NCBI GenBank assembly: GCA_027604705.1
Contig: JADHYV010000009.1
Location: forward strand, 467,471-531,470
Direction of reading: 5' to 3'
Origin: Allomyces arbusculus
Lineage: Eukaryota > Blastocladiomycota > Blastocladiomycetes > Blastocladiales > Blastocladiaceae
DNA: 64,000 nucleotides
Shown here piece by piece: positions 54,565 through 64,000 of this stretch. The position numbers and the translations under genes are program-made. Below the pieces are notes generated by a model. The model ran no database searches, had not been told where the DNA came from, and worked only from the letters and a program-made list of their open reading frames with translations. The stretch's first letter is position 1, and each line of letters opens with the position of its first letter.

Positions 54565-55081
54565 GGCGTCGTGATTCTGGTCGCTGCTTGCGGTTGGAAA
54601 ACGAGAGAATCGCGCGTGGGGAGCGTCGGTGCCGCGTTTTGGCGCGTCTAGAACGAATTGCGGCGAGTTGCAAGAGAGTCGCGAGCGATGGCGACGTCGT
54701 TGCGCCGATGCCGATTTCCAGCAAAATGAATGTCACTTTCTGCTTGATCTCCCTCCCCTGCCACACGCGCCCATTCATCTCTTCGGACGGAAGTGATCCG
54801 CGTCGTCCGCACGCAGCCGCACGGAAACGCCGGCGCACAGTGGCCATAAGCACCCAAAGCCCCGCCAGCAAGCGGCTAGGAACGAAATAGCGATTGGAAA
54901 TTGATGTCGCTGGCAAACGCCTGATCACCACACACACTTCCGCCCTGTCCACGGACCGGCCCCCACCCCGGGTCCTGCGAGCGTTCTGCCGCGAGCACTG
55001 CAGACCGCAAGGAGAAGCAACTAGGAGAGGCGAGAAACGGAAAGAAACTATAAGCATGTTTTCGAGAACAGCCAAGATGCT
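54565..55081. other. Intergenic upstream of the MFS gene
   Basis: 517 bp between the MFS ATG and the CHCHD5-like stop on the same strand. No feature recognised. Confidence 0.5.
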
Positions 55082-55485
55082 TCATGCGGACCGCCGTTCC
55101 TGACCCGAGACAAACTCGCCCTGGCTCCGTTGGAACACATCCTCGGAGCAGTCGTGGAACGCGCGCAATTGCGGCAGGCACTGTTGGGGGTCGTTCGGGT
55201 TCTGGTGCAGGCATTCAGCAAACACCCTGTTGGCCTCGCCGCATTGCTCATTGATCAAGCGGATAGCGGGCACTCTACGGTAGCGATGAATGGAGCTGTG
55301 GTCAGTCTCCCAGTTGCAGGACTCGACTAGCACCAATATCCAACGTACTTGGCGTCAGTGCACAGGTTCATGGCACGCCGAGCACGTTCGCAATTTTTCG
55401 GGTGCGTCGTCTTGTCCAGACAGTCCTGGAATGCAGCCAGCTCTGGACCGCAACGTTCCTGCACCAACGCAATTGCAGCGTCCAT
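55082..55485 (-). CDS. CHCHD5: CHCHD5/Mix14-type twin CX9C protein
   Basis: Two exons are inferred: 55485-55349 and 55274-55082, phase 2, joining LCTDAK|VPAIRL (109 aa; human CHCHD5 110). It has two complete twin CX9C units: CGPELAAFQDC with CERARRAMNLC, then CGEANRVFAEC with CLPQLRAFHDC. Proteins of this layout are imported into the mitochondrial intermembrane space and oxidised by the Mia40 pathway. No presequence is expected and none is seen. Start MDAAIALVQERCG is chosen because it directly precedes the first CX9C and matches the family length; the frame is open further upstream. The gene is head-to-head with UTP25. Confidence 0.93.
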
Positions 55486-55889
55486 GGTAAACAAGGATAT
55501 GATGAGGATGGGTACGCTTGATCTTTTCAGCAAGTTCCGTGGCACTTGGCGGGCACAATTGAATCTTTGCAGCAAGTTCCGTGGCACTTGGCGGGCACGG
55601 AGGTGGTTAAATCCACTATGAATATGGCGCTGAGCCAGCTGGGCCTTGACTTGTTGAGCAGATTTGTGGTTGCTGCCGTTGATCGAATCCACGTCAATAT
55701 CCACGTCAAAGTCCATCGCGACACGTCTTATGTCGGCACATGACATGAACAACAGTGTGCTTGCTCATCCTGGTCACCATCTGCCTCGGCCACGTCGTGG
55801 ATGAGAGAACACCATTACGACGAGCACCACCGGCGCACGCTGCAGCATTACTCTCGCTTTTTCCACCTGAACGACACCTCAACATCACC
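55486..55889. promoter_or_regulatory. Divergent intergenic region, CHCHD5 / UTP25
   Basis: 404 bp between two diverging start codons, with a 36-bp near-identical direct repeat close to the CHCHD5 side. Confidence 0.5.
55521..55598. repeat. 36-bp direct repeat, period 42
   Basis: GCAAGTTCCGTGGCACTTGG and flanks occur at 55521-55556 and again at 55563-55598 with one mismatch, separated by 6 bp. It lies 36-113 bp upstream of the CHCHD5 ATG, so it may sit in the promoter or leader. Confidence 0.9.
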
Positions 55890-58541
55890 ATGGGCAAGAA
55901 ACCTGCGATTGCCCGCGCCATGAAGCGCAAGCGCGGCACTGGCGCCGATCCAACGGCGTCGGCCCCCGGCAAGGCCAAGCCGCTAACGCGCAAGGACCGC
56001 GAGTACATGAACGAGTTTGGTGTGCTCGACCTGAACGACATCAAAGACGAGGAGCCCGGCGAGGCGCTCATGACCAAGATCGTCTCGAAGCGCGCGTTTA
56101 CCGAGGAGGAGCTCGACCAGGCTGAACGCAAGCGCGCACGCATCGATGAAATGGAGCGCGATCGTCAACGGCGCCTGGCGGCAGGCGAAGGCGAGGCGAT
56201 GGTCGCCGAAAACGCCGACGATATCTTGTCGGACGACGACGGCGCAAAGCCCAAGGGGATCGAGGTGCTCAAGCAGAAGCTGCTCGCAGGCAAGCGGAAA
56301 AGGGATCTTTTGGCCGCGTTCCGGACACAAAGTACCCCGGCTGCACCAACGCCAACCAATGACCAGCCGAATCTTTCTGACGACGAAGGCGAGCGCGAGC
56401 GCGAGCCGTCGTTGAGCGACGACGAGGAAAGCGACGGCGATGTCGCTCTCGATGACGACGACCAGGATGACGGCGAGGGCGCAGGTACGCATCACGAGGG
56501 CATCGCATTTTCATCTTTTAGCGGCAGAGGAGTCTGACGCAACACACCCCCATCAACAGCATCCAAGTCCTCGTACCTCAATTTCTACGACGTTCACTTT
56601 GCTGACCAGCCGGACCACGTCGACCACGTGCGGACACTCGCCAAATCGTTGCAGTCGGGCTCCTTAAAATGGACGACGGTCAACCTGACTGATACGACCT
56701 CGTACCAGTTTGTCGCGCCACCGGCCCACGCTGCCACTGTGCAACAAGCGCTGCAGTCTGATCTTACGCAAACGGTCGACGTGAACGCCATGAACATCAA
56801 GTCGCGCATCCTGACCAAGTTCCTGGCCACACATCCGACGCAGTCGACGCTCTTCCACGACCTGTTTGGCAAAATGGACCGGTACCACGACATTCTCTAT
56901 ACGTCGGCCGACTATTTGCGGCAGGCGACGCGATTGCGCCGCATGTACGTGCTGCACGCGCTCAATCACGTCTTCAAGTACCGCGACCGCGTGCTGCGCG
57001 GGAACGCCAAGGTGCGCGCGGCGCAGGGCGGTGGGGCTGTCGTCAACTTGGCCAAGATCGATATTTCTGACGAGGCGCAAGTCGCCAAGCTCACAGCGGC
57101 GGCTGCGGGGGGACCTCGTGCGGCAGCATCGGCACCAGCACCATCGGCGCAGCAGGACGTGGACGTGCGCGACCAAGGGTTCACGCGGCCGAAAGTCTTG
57201 ATTCTCGCGCCGTTCCGCAGCGTCGCCTACGAGATTGTGAGCTTGCTCGTCGAGCTGTCGGGTACGGAGCAGCAGGAGAACAAGAAGCGGTTCAAGGACG
57301 AGTACTACGAGGCCGACGACCCGAATGATGAAGGGTGGGCAAGGCGGTCGGCCGAATACCGCTCGCAGTTCCGCGGCAACACCGATGACTGTTTCCGGCT
57401 CGGGCTTAAGTTCACGCGCAAGTCGATGAAGATCTACTCGCAGTTCTACAACTCGGACATTATCGTCGCGAGTCCGCTCGGGTTGCGCATGCACATGGAG
57501 TCCGAGAAGGACGTTGATTTCCTCTCGTCGATTGAGACAGTGCTCGTCGACGGCGCGCACGTCATGAACATGCAAAACTGGGAGCACTTGTGTTATGTTA
57601 TGGAGCACCTGAACAAGATCCCCAAGCAGTCACACGATTGCGATTTCAGCCGCATCAAGTCGTGGTACCTCGACGAGCTGTACGTTCTGGAACTAAACTT
57701 ATTCTTGTCCTGTCGGAGGTCGTTTGGAAATGGATTGCGAAACATGACTGATGGTTTATTCTGCGCGTTCCTTGTCGGTTCCAGGGCCAAGCATTTCAGG
57801 CAAACCGTCATTCTATCCGAGTACATGTTCCCAGAACTGTCGTCGCTCTACAACTCGTGCGCGCTCAACGTGGCGCGTGCGCGGCTGCGGTACCGCGCGC
57901 CGACCGCGACGGGCAGCATCGCCAGTGTGACCGCGCCGGCGCCCCAGCGGTTTGTCAAGCTCGACGCCCCGCTCGCGCAGATTGACGACGAGCGGTTTCG
58001 GTACCTGACGACCGAGGTCTTGCCGCAGTTCCGGCGCCCGCGTGGTCGCGCGGCCGCGTCGGCCACGGCCGACGTCGATACCAAGCACCTGCTCGTGTTC
58101 ATTCCTTCCTACTTTGACTTTGTCAAGGTGCGCAACCACATGGACGAGGCCGAGTACGACTTTGAGACGCTGTGCGAGTACACGTCTGCATCGGACAAGT
58201 TGCGCGCGCGTACGCTGTTTGTGCAGGGCCGCACGCGCATCTTGCTTTATACGGAGCGCATGCACTTTTTCCAGCGGCTCGCGATCAAGGGCGCGCTGCA
58301 CATTGTCTTTTTCGCGCCGCCCGACAATGCCGCCTTCTATGCCGACGTGGTCAATTTCTTGTCACTGCCGCGGCCCAAGGCGTTGAGCGCCGCAGCCAAT
58401 GCGGCCGGCGCCGGCGTGGCCGATGGCGACGTGACGGTGCTCTACTCCAAGTGGGACGCGCTGCGGCTCGAGCGCATTGTGGGAGCAGACCGCGTCGGGA
58501 AGATGCTGGCGGGTGCGGGTCCGTTCTTGTTCCGGACATGA
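55890..58541 (+). CDS. UTP25: UTP25, U3 snoRNP-associated rRNA processing factor
   Basis: Three exons are inferred: 55890-56484, 56560-57679 and 57785-58541 (823 aa). The N-terminal ~200 residues are Lys-rich then acidic (NLSDDEGEREREPSLSDDEE), typical of nucleolar factors. The conserved C-terminal domain, a degenerate helicase-like fold, includes YLNFYDVHFADQPDHVD, VYALNH-like MYVLHALNHVFKYRDRVL, GFTRPKVLILAPFR, DCFRLGLKFTRKSMKIYSQF, DIIVASPLGLRMHM, VDGAHVMNMQNWEH, AKHFRQTVILSEY, LLVFIPSYFDFVKVRN and TRILLYTERMHFFQR. There is no Walker A lysine, as expected. The protein acts in the small-subunit processome. Joins restore GEGA|ASKSSYLNF and LDEL|AKHFRQ. Confidence 0.95.
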
Positions 58542-59598
58542 TCGGTCCCATCTTGCTTGCCGTGCCGGGTCGAGCGGGTCGTTGGATGCGACAAAGTTAT
58601 GGTCGTTTGGCCTGGGCGTGATTCCTTGTATTATGATAACTTTTTTGCCATTTGGACCATTTGGGACCGCGAGCGACGTGGAACCTCGACGACCGCTTCA
58701 TTTTCCACAAAAGAACGGACCGCGCGAGACGCTGCGATGGTTCGCCGTTGTTGGCGTCGGCGAAGCCGTGCTGTCAACACGCCATGTGTGCCGCTAGAGC
58801 CGCTGGGTGGCCATCGTGAGAGGACGGGTGCACCGGTTCGCGCTCTGGTCGTGCTGGCTGGTCCCCGCTCCTCGACCTGTGGACGAGCGAGCAGCGCTGG
58901 CTGCTGCCGCTGCGGCCGCAATTCTTCCTTGAGGAACCAGCACCCATGTTTGGCGACACGAGATGGCAAGGAATCGCAAGTAATTTGGCAAGTATCAGCA
59001 GGCAGCGCTGCCAGCACAGCGAGGTTTGGGCGTGCTGCTGGCGGGCGGTTGCCGATGTGCAGACATGGCGCTGGCCACCTCGCCGCCACCTCGGCCGATC
59101 TGCCCACCGAGAGCGCGCGCAAGTCAAAACCACGGAGCGGCCCGCCCTCTCTCGAACCTACGCTCCTTGCACCGTGCTCGTCCTGCTGCTCACTGCGTCG
59201 CGGCGCTCCTGCTCACCGGGGCACCACGCTCGCTGCCACTCTACCACACTTCCGCGCCGGCCTGATCCCCGCTGATCCGTGCGCACCAACCCCCTCGCTA
59301 CGCGGCAGATCAAGCACGTACCTGCCCGCTCCCGCCCCCGCGCGCAAGGCTCCCGCGGCCTTGGTTCTCTCGCCGAGGTCGACACCGGCGCCGCCAAACC
59401 GGACACCAAGTGGAGGCCCTGCAGGCTGCAGTAACTACTCGAGATCAATCACTTTGGCTGCACCGAGCTCGACGTGGCTCGACCAGTTGCTCGTTTCCGC
59501 GGACCCGTCATCAGCGCTTCCACTTGCTCGCCAACCTGCGCGACTTGGCGCACTCTGCCCGCCCGCCCGCCCCGTCCGCCCGCCGGCTTCCCTGTCCC
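58542..59598. other. Intergenic, no gene recognised
   Basis: 1057 bp between two same-strand genes. The last 300 bp are pyrimidine-rich and presumably hold the HSF-type gene leader. Open frames show no domain. Confidence 0.5.
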
Positions 59599-61745
59599 AT
59601 GGACTTGGCCACGCCCTCGATTATCGTCAACGGCGGCGACGCATCTGCGTCGCACGGATACCTACAGCCGACGTACCCAGGCCGCCCGTCGCCGCGGCAC
59701 GATGCCGTGACGGCGGCGCTCTCGCTGCCGGCGAGCCCCGTGTTCTCCGGGTCAGCCGCAGCGTCGCCCACGTTTCTCGGCACGGCGTCGCCGCTGCTCA
59801 CTCCGATCCCGGCCAACTCGCCCGTGCTCGGGCCCAAGAGCTTTGTGCAAAAAGTTTATGGGTACGTTTGGGTGGATCATTTCTGCTGCAGACGGCTGCC
59901 GTCCAGTCGAGTCAAGAGGGGCGCTTGCAGCAGAGCTCAAGGATGGGAGATGCACGCGCGCACTCTTCGCGTCTGCGCGTCTTCGGACTTCGACGCTGCT
60001 CTCATGTCGCCATCTGCACGCTGTGCGATAAACTCACCGCGTTTCCCGTCATGGCTGTTCAGGCTCGTCAATGACCCCGCAACCGACCATTTGATCTGCT
60101 GGACGCCGGCGGGCACATCGTTCGTCGTGCTCGACGTCAAGGGGCTCGAGGCCATCCTGCCGAGGTGCGTTTCTGGCTCGATTACGCTCAACGGTATTCA
60201 CGCGACTCACAAACGTCCTGTTCCCACAGCGTCTTCAAGCACGGCAAGTTCCCGTCGCTGATCCGGTCTGTTCGGCATCTGCGCTGCTTCTCGCCCTTCA
60301 CGCCCGTGATCGTGCCCTGACGTGCTCGTCCCTCTTCTTGATCCCCAGACAACTTAACATGTACCACTTTTCCAAGATCAACCGCGCACCACGCGGGTCG
60401 CAGCCGCCCGACGCCAAGGAGTACGAGTTTGCGCACGAGCATTTCACGCGCGACGGGTCCAGGCTGGCGCTCATTAAGCGGCAGCAGGCGCACGCGCCGT
60501 CGGGCACGGGTACGACTGGCAATAGCAGTAGTGCGGCCGGGCCACATCGGTTTGCGACGACCACCACCGCACCCGCCACGACCGCTGCCGCCAATGCTGC
60601 TGCTGCCGCTGCCACCACTTCCGCAACCGCTCCCGCGACGCCGACGGCAACCAACGCTCGACCCTTGCCGACGTCGATGTACCAAGGGAGCACGCCTGCG
60701 GTCACCCCCTCGGTCACACCGGCCATCACGCCCGCCGGATCGAGCATCATGGCGGCGGCCCCGACGGGCATGGTCCCGGACTTGGACCTCGGCGCGCTCC
60801 TGCACCAGGAACACATTTCGGCGCCGCGTGATGTGGGTCCGGAAGTATCGGTGCCTTTGCTCGACTTGCATCAGAAAGTGCGCAGCTTGTCGGGCGTCGT
60901 CGAGCAGCAGCAGCACGAGATTAGTGCGCTCAAGTCGACGTTGGAAGAACTCGAACAAGTGCGCACGCTGGCGCAGGACATTGAGCAGATGCGAAGTGCC
61001 GTGCACGAAGTGGAGATGCTGCGCAGGACTGTGCTCAGTTTGCAGAGCGTCATGACGGCGAATGGTACGTTCCCATGCTTCCGCGAGCATTGCAAAATTG
61101 GAAAGAACACGATCACTGACCCTCCCTTTCGTTTCCACCATAGGCATCGCGGGCCCGAGCGTCATCAGTCCATCCGTGACCCCGCAATTGGCGCCGCTCG
61201 CCAACCAGCACCACTTTGCGACGAGCCCGGCCGCGTACGCGCACCACCACCACCATCACCATCACCAGATGGCGATGGCGCACTCGGACGAATCGCTGAC
61301 ACAATACCTTGCACCCGCGGCCGCAACCGCGGCAGCGACGCCGACGCTGGCCGCGGGCATGTCGCCGGTTCTGGGAGTCGCATCACTCGCACCGCCGTCG
61401 ATCCAGTCGCCACTGACCGTTTCGCCATCCGCGTCGGCCATGGACATGATGACGGCGCTGCACCTGAGCCCGCACCTGCCACCGGCGACCGAGGCTGCGG
61501 TGGGCGCAAATGGGGAGCACGCGCTGCTGAGCGCCGCGATGCACCACCACCACCAGCAGCACCAGCAAAACGGCGACCAGGCGACGAGTCCCGCAGCGCT
61601 GGCGGTGGCCGCTGCAGCAGTCGCGGCCGTGCAGGCGGCAGCAGCCGGGAACGCTGGCGTCATGCCGGCGGCGTGGTATGGTCCCTCAGGCCCCGTGGTG
61701 CGGCCTGTGCCCACGAGCCAGGGACAATACTGGGCCAACGTTTAA
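59599..61745 (+). CDS. Heat-shock-factor-type transcription factor
   Basis: Five exons are inferred: 59599-59861, 60063-60164, 60230-60265, 60349-61064 and 61144-61745 (572 aa). The HSF DNA-binding domain is assembled across four exons: FVQKVYG|LVNDPATDHLICWTPAGTSF, ILP|SVFKHGKFPSLIR|QLNMYHFSKINR, then FAHEHFTRDG. The recognition-helix core matches the HSF signature (RQLNMY-F). After an Ala/Thr/Pro-rich linker, a hydrophobic heptad region (LLDLHQKVRSLSG, EISALKSTLEELEQVRTLA) fits the HR-A/B trimerisation coiled coil. The C-terminal third is Ala/His/Ser-rich with HHHHHHHH and QHQQ runs. It could be Hsf1 itself or an Skn7/Sfl1-like relative; I see no receiver domain. Exon 3 is 36 nt. All three DBD introns have phase 2. 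Confidence 0.88.
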
Positions 61746-64000
61746 TTGACGTGTACGCGCTCGCGGCAGCGGGGAGACGATGGCATGGCGTTTTTTTGCG
61801 GCTCGTTTTGGCATCTTGGCTTGGAATTGCGATTCTTGGTTGTGGTTCTTCTTCGTCCTTACCCTTTCCTCCACATCCACCACCTCTCCCCTCCCTCCCC
61901 CCCCCCCCCCCCTGGCTGTTTTATGGTGATCGCGGGGATAAAACAGCATGTCGTCGTGAGATTTACGTCGTGGTGGAGGTGCCTCGCGGCCCAGCAGCGC
62001 AAGGACGCATTTCAGAAGACTGCTTGGCGAGCGATCTGTCTGACGCCAGCTTCCACATTGAACCTCGGAATCGGAAGTGCGATGGCCGATGAGGTGCGTT
62101 CGCACCCGCGCGCGCCGGCCGTCCAGGCTTCTGCCGCCGATCGTGGCAGAGCGAGGGCGCGGCGGCCCTTGGTCTCGTCGAGTCTTGGCCGACCCGATCT
62201 CGATCCTCTGTTTGGTGGGCGTTAATGCACGTGGTGGGCGTCGGTGGGCGCTGGTCAACCGCTCAACCTCATCAAAGAGGCGCACATCACCAGAACCATC
62301 AAGAAATGCCTCGTCACCGCACGTCGCCACACGCGCCCCCTTTCGTTGGTGGCACGGGCGGCCTTGTGGACAAGACGGTGCCGCAAGACGGTCATGCCCG
62401 TCCTGGAACCGCGGTGAGGCTGCGGAACAAGTGACCGCGCCTGGTCCAGGTGCGCCTCAGATGGCTTGCATTCTGGCAATCGGCATGCGTGGGGAACGCC
62501 AAATATGGGCATCAGATCCTCAGGTTCGAAGCTTGGTCGAACTGGTGTTCGCTTGTGGCTCTGTGCTGTAATGACACTCGAACGTTTGGACAGGATTGGA
62601 CTGACACCCACCCTCACCAGCTGCGGCCGACGGTGCAGCTTCTCCAGCGCTCTTTGCCATGCCCCATATGCAAGAAGGCCGATGTGGGATTACGGTCGGG
62701 TCGGAACGCTCACGCCAGAACGCACAGGCGATGCAGGACCTCGGTCGGCGGAACGAAAATGCCGATCCGGAACACGCCCGTGCCGGAAATCTGTGGAGGC
62801 AATCAATAGCAATGCATCGGGTCGGAACGAGCGAGCAGCAATCATCCTCGCACCGAAACGTTAATGTATTTCCTGGCGCAGAACGCGACGATCTCGAAGC
62901 TTGGGCTGGGCAAAGTGACGATTGGTGTTGTAGCCTGTTGGACGCGTCGGCAATGTGCAACGCAACAGGGGACGCCGGACGTTAAAGATATATAACCCCG
63001 AGTCGATGAGTTGCACGTGTGAGGTCGGGACAAGTTCGATTCCTGTCGACCCGCGCTGGCCAAAGTATTATTGTGCCCATCACTACCGCACCCCCACTCC
63101 CCCCAGCCTTGCTCTACCGTCCAAGCGGGCAACAGGCCAGCAAACACTTGCTTGAGGGTGGCCCAGGAGTTTGCGTTTCGGGTATTTTTGCGCCAAGGCC
63201 CACAGCAGAGGGCACCCACCTTTGCGGAACGCTGAAGGAGAGGCGCATGGCGCAGCACAGCCACTGAACTGATGTGGGCCGGCCCACGAGGGCGCGCCAC
63301 TCAACCAAGCAAATCGAAAACACGACAGCCGGAACCACCAACCCTTACACGACGCGCCTCCTGACGACGGCCGATGCGGGCACTTCTCGGCGCCAGGTGC
63401 ACTTCACAACGGTAGAGGCCCGAGGACAGCACTTGGCAGCACTGGCTGGATCATGGACGATCACGGATCAAGTCTCAACATTCGAGCGTTGCTGGCGGCA
63501 ACGGTATCCCGTCACGACTCCAGCAAGCAGCACCATAATCTCCAACCAATCAATCCCATGGTGACGTTGAACTGGCCCGCGCGATCCCGGTCATGACGCG
63601 CCCAGACCACACCCGCGCGTGCATTAGCCGTTTCGTGCCGCTTGCCGCGTGCATGGCCAGCGCCACCGCGCGTGTCCGCGGTGAAAGGCCGGTGAAGACC
63701 CGGAACCCCTGAGTCGAGGCCGGACGGGCGCGCGGCACGTTGGCTGAGAATCGACCCCAAGCCAACCAGCGCGTTCGTGCTGTACCAGACCTGGCCCGAT
63801 TGCTGCGCCCATCCCGACCCGCGGCGCCCTCTCCACGCGCAGGAGACGCGCGCGTTGGCCGCTGCCACCGCGCCGCCCAGCGCGGCCGCGCGTGCCCTGC
63901 CAGCTCGTCGTCGCTGCACACGTCCCGCCCGCCCAACGCCGCCGGCCGCGCTGCCTATATCTTGCCCTGCACGTCCCCTCTCTCTTCCCATGGGGGGCCC
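61746..64000. other. Gene-poor right end
   Basis: About 2.25 kb with no gene I can support. It includes a 16-C homopolymer (61897-61912) and a T-arm-like hairpin near 63023-63055. The terminal ~480 bp are very GC-rich, with overlapping open minus-strand frames (for example 63512-63991) that lack any recognisable domain. Confidence 0.5.
61897..61912. repeat. Homopolymer C run (16 nt)
   Basis: Sixteen consecutive C residues follow a CCTCCC-rich stretch about 150 bp after the HSF-type stop codon. Runs of this kind are prone to length error in sequencing. Confidence 0.9.

Noticed and set aside
60188-61204. 338-codon minus frame opposite the HSF-type gene
   Set aside because: Antisense of conserved HSF DNA-binding exons; Gly/Arg runs only.
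63023-63055. tRNA T-arm-like sequence (AAGTTCGATTCCTGTC)
   Set aside because: Only a hairpin with a T-loop-like core; no D-arm, anticodon arm or acceptor pairing upstream.
63512-63991. Minus-strand frame at the right edge as a truncated gene
   Set aside because: All three minus frames stay open there because of extreme GC content; no motif, and any downstream part is outside the window.
1-64000. CRISPR arrays, bacterial operons, phage or virus genes
   Set aside because: No such repeats or gene types were seen; spliced nuclear genes fill the window.

Overview
The window is GC-rich nuclear DNA from a compact, intron-containing eukaryote. The best fit is a zoosporic (flagellated) fungus, possibly Blastocladiomycota; this is inference from gene content, not a database match. 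Evidence: a Delta-12-type fatty acid desaturase and an HMG box resembling fungal MAT/sex factors point to fungi, while a kinesin-2 motor and a profilin-4-like protein point to a cilium or flagellum. A complex I MWFE subunit is present. Introns are short (about 40-200 nt), mostly with GTGCGT, GTACGT or related donors and an internal TGAC or TAAC before the acceptor. All exon joins given here were derived by hand from reading phase, splice dinucleotides and protein continuity.

Layout. 1-6014: NOA1/YqeH-type mitochondrial GTPase (-, cut by the left edge), head-to-head with an XPG/Rad2 repair nuclease (+). 6811-9226: a single-pass receptor-like pseudokinase (+). 10385-14425: intronless FGAM synthase for purine synthesis (+). 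15287-16296: HMG-box factor (-), whose 5' end and promoter are tandemly duplicated just upstream. 16971-19584: WD40 protein with a long Q/H-rich and coiled-coil N-terminus (-). 20048-21432: desaturase (-). 22218-23090: PIN4 parvulin (+), tail-to-tail with ZNG1, a CobW-type zinc GTPase (-). 24858-25399: NDUFA1 (+). 26037-28506: kinesin-2 (+). 28921-32699: Diaphanous-type formin (+). 32901-34558: bystin/Enp1 (-). 35025-41459: three tandem 4-TM protein genes (-), two ending in a RING finger. 42836-45773: C2-domain protein with a YPP-rich tail (+). 45940-47771: SMU1 (-), head-to-head with DHX35 (+, 48028-50308). 50393-51028: profilin-4-like (-). 51314-54564: MFS transporter (-). 55082-55485: CHCHD5/Mix14 (-), head-to-head with UTP25 (+, 55890-58541). 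59599-61745: heat-shock-factor-type regulator (+). The last 2.2 kb show no gene I can support.

Most genes are housekeeping: repair, purines, rRNA processing (bystin, UTP25, probably PIN4), splicing (SMU1, DHX35), mitochondria (NOA1, NDUFA1, CHCHD5), cytoskeleton (kinesin-2, formin, profilin-like). The unusual parts are the trio of tandem 4-TM genes with shared intron phases, the duplicated 5' end of the HMG gene, the transmembrane pseudokinase, several apparent GC-AG introns and a 15-nt microexon.
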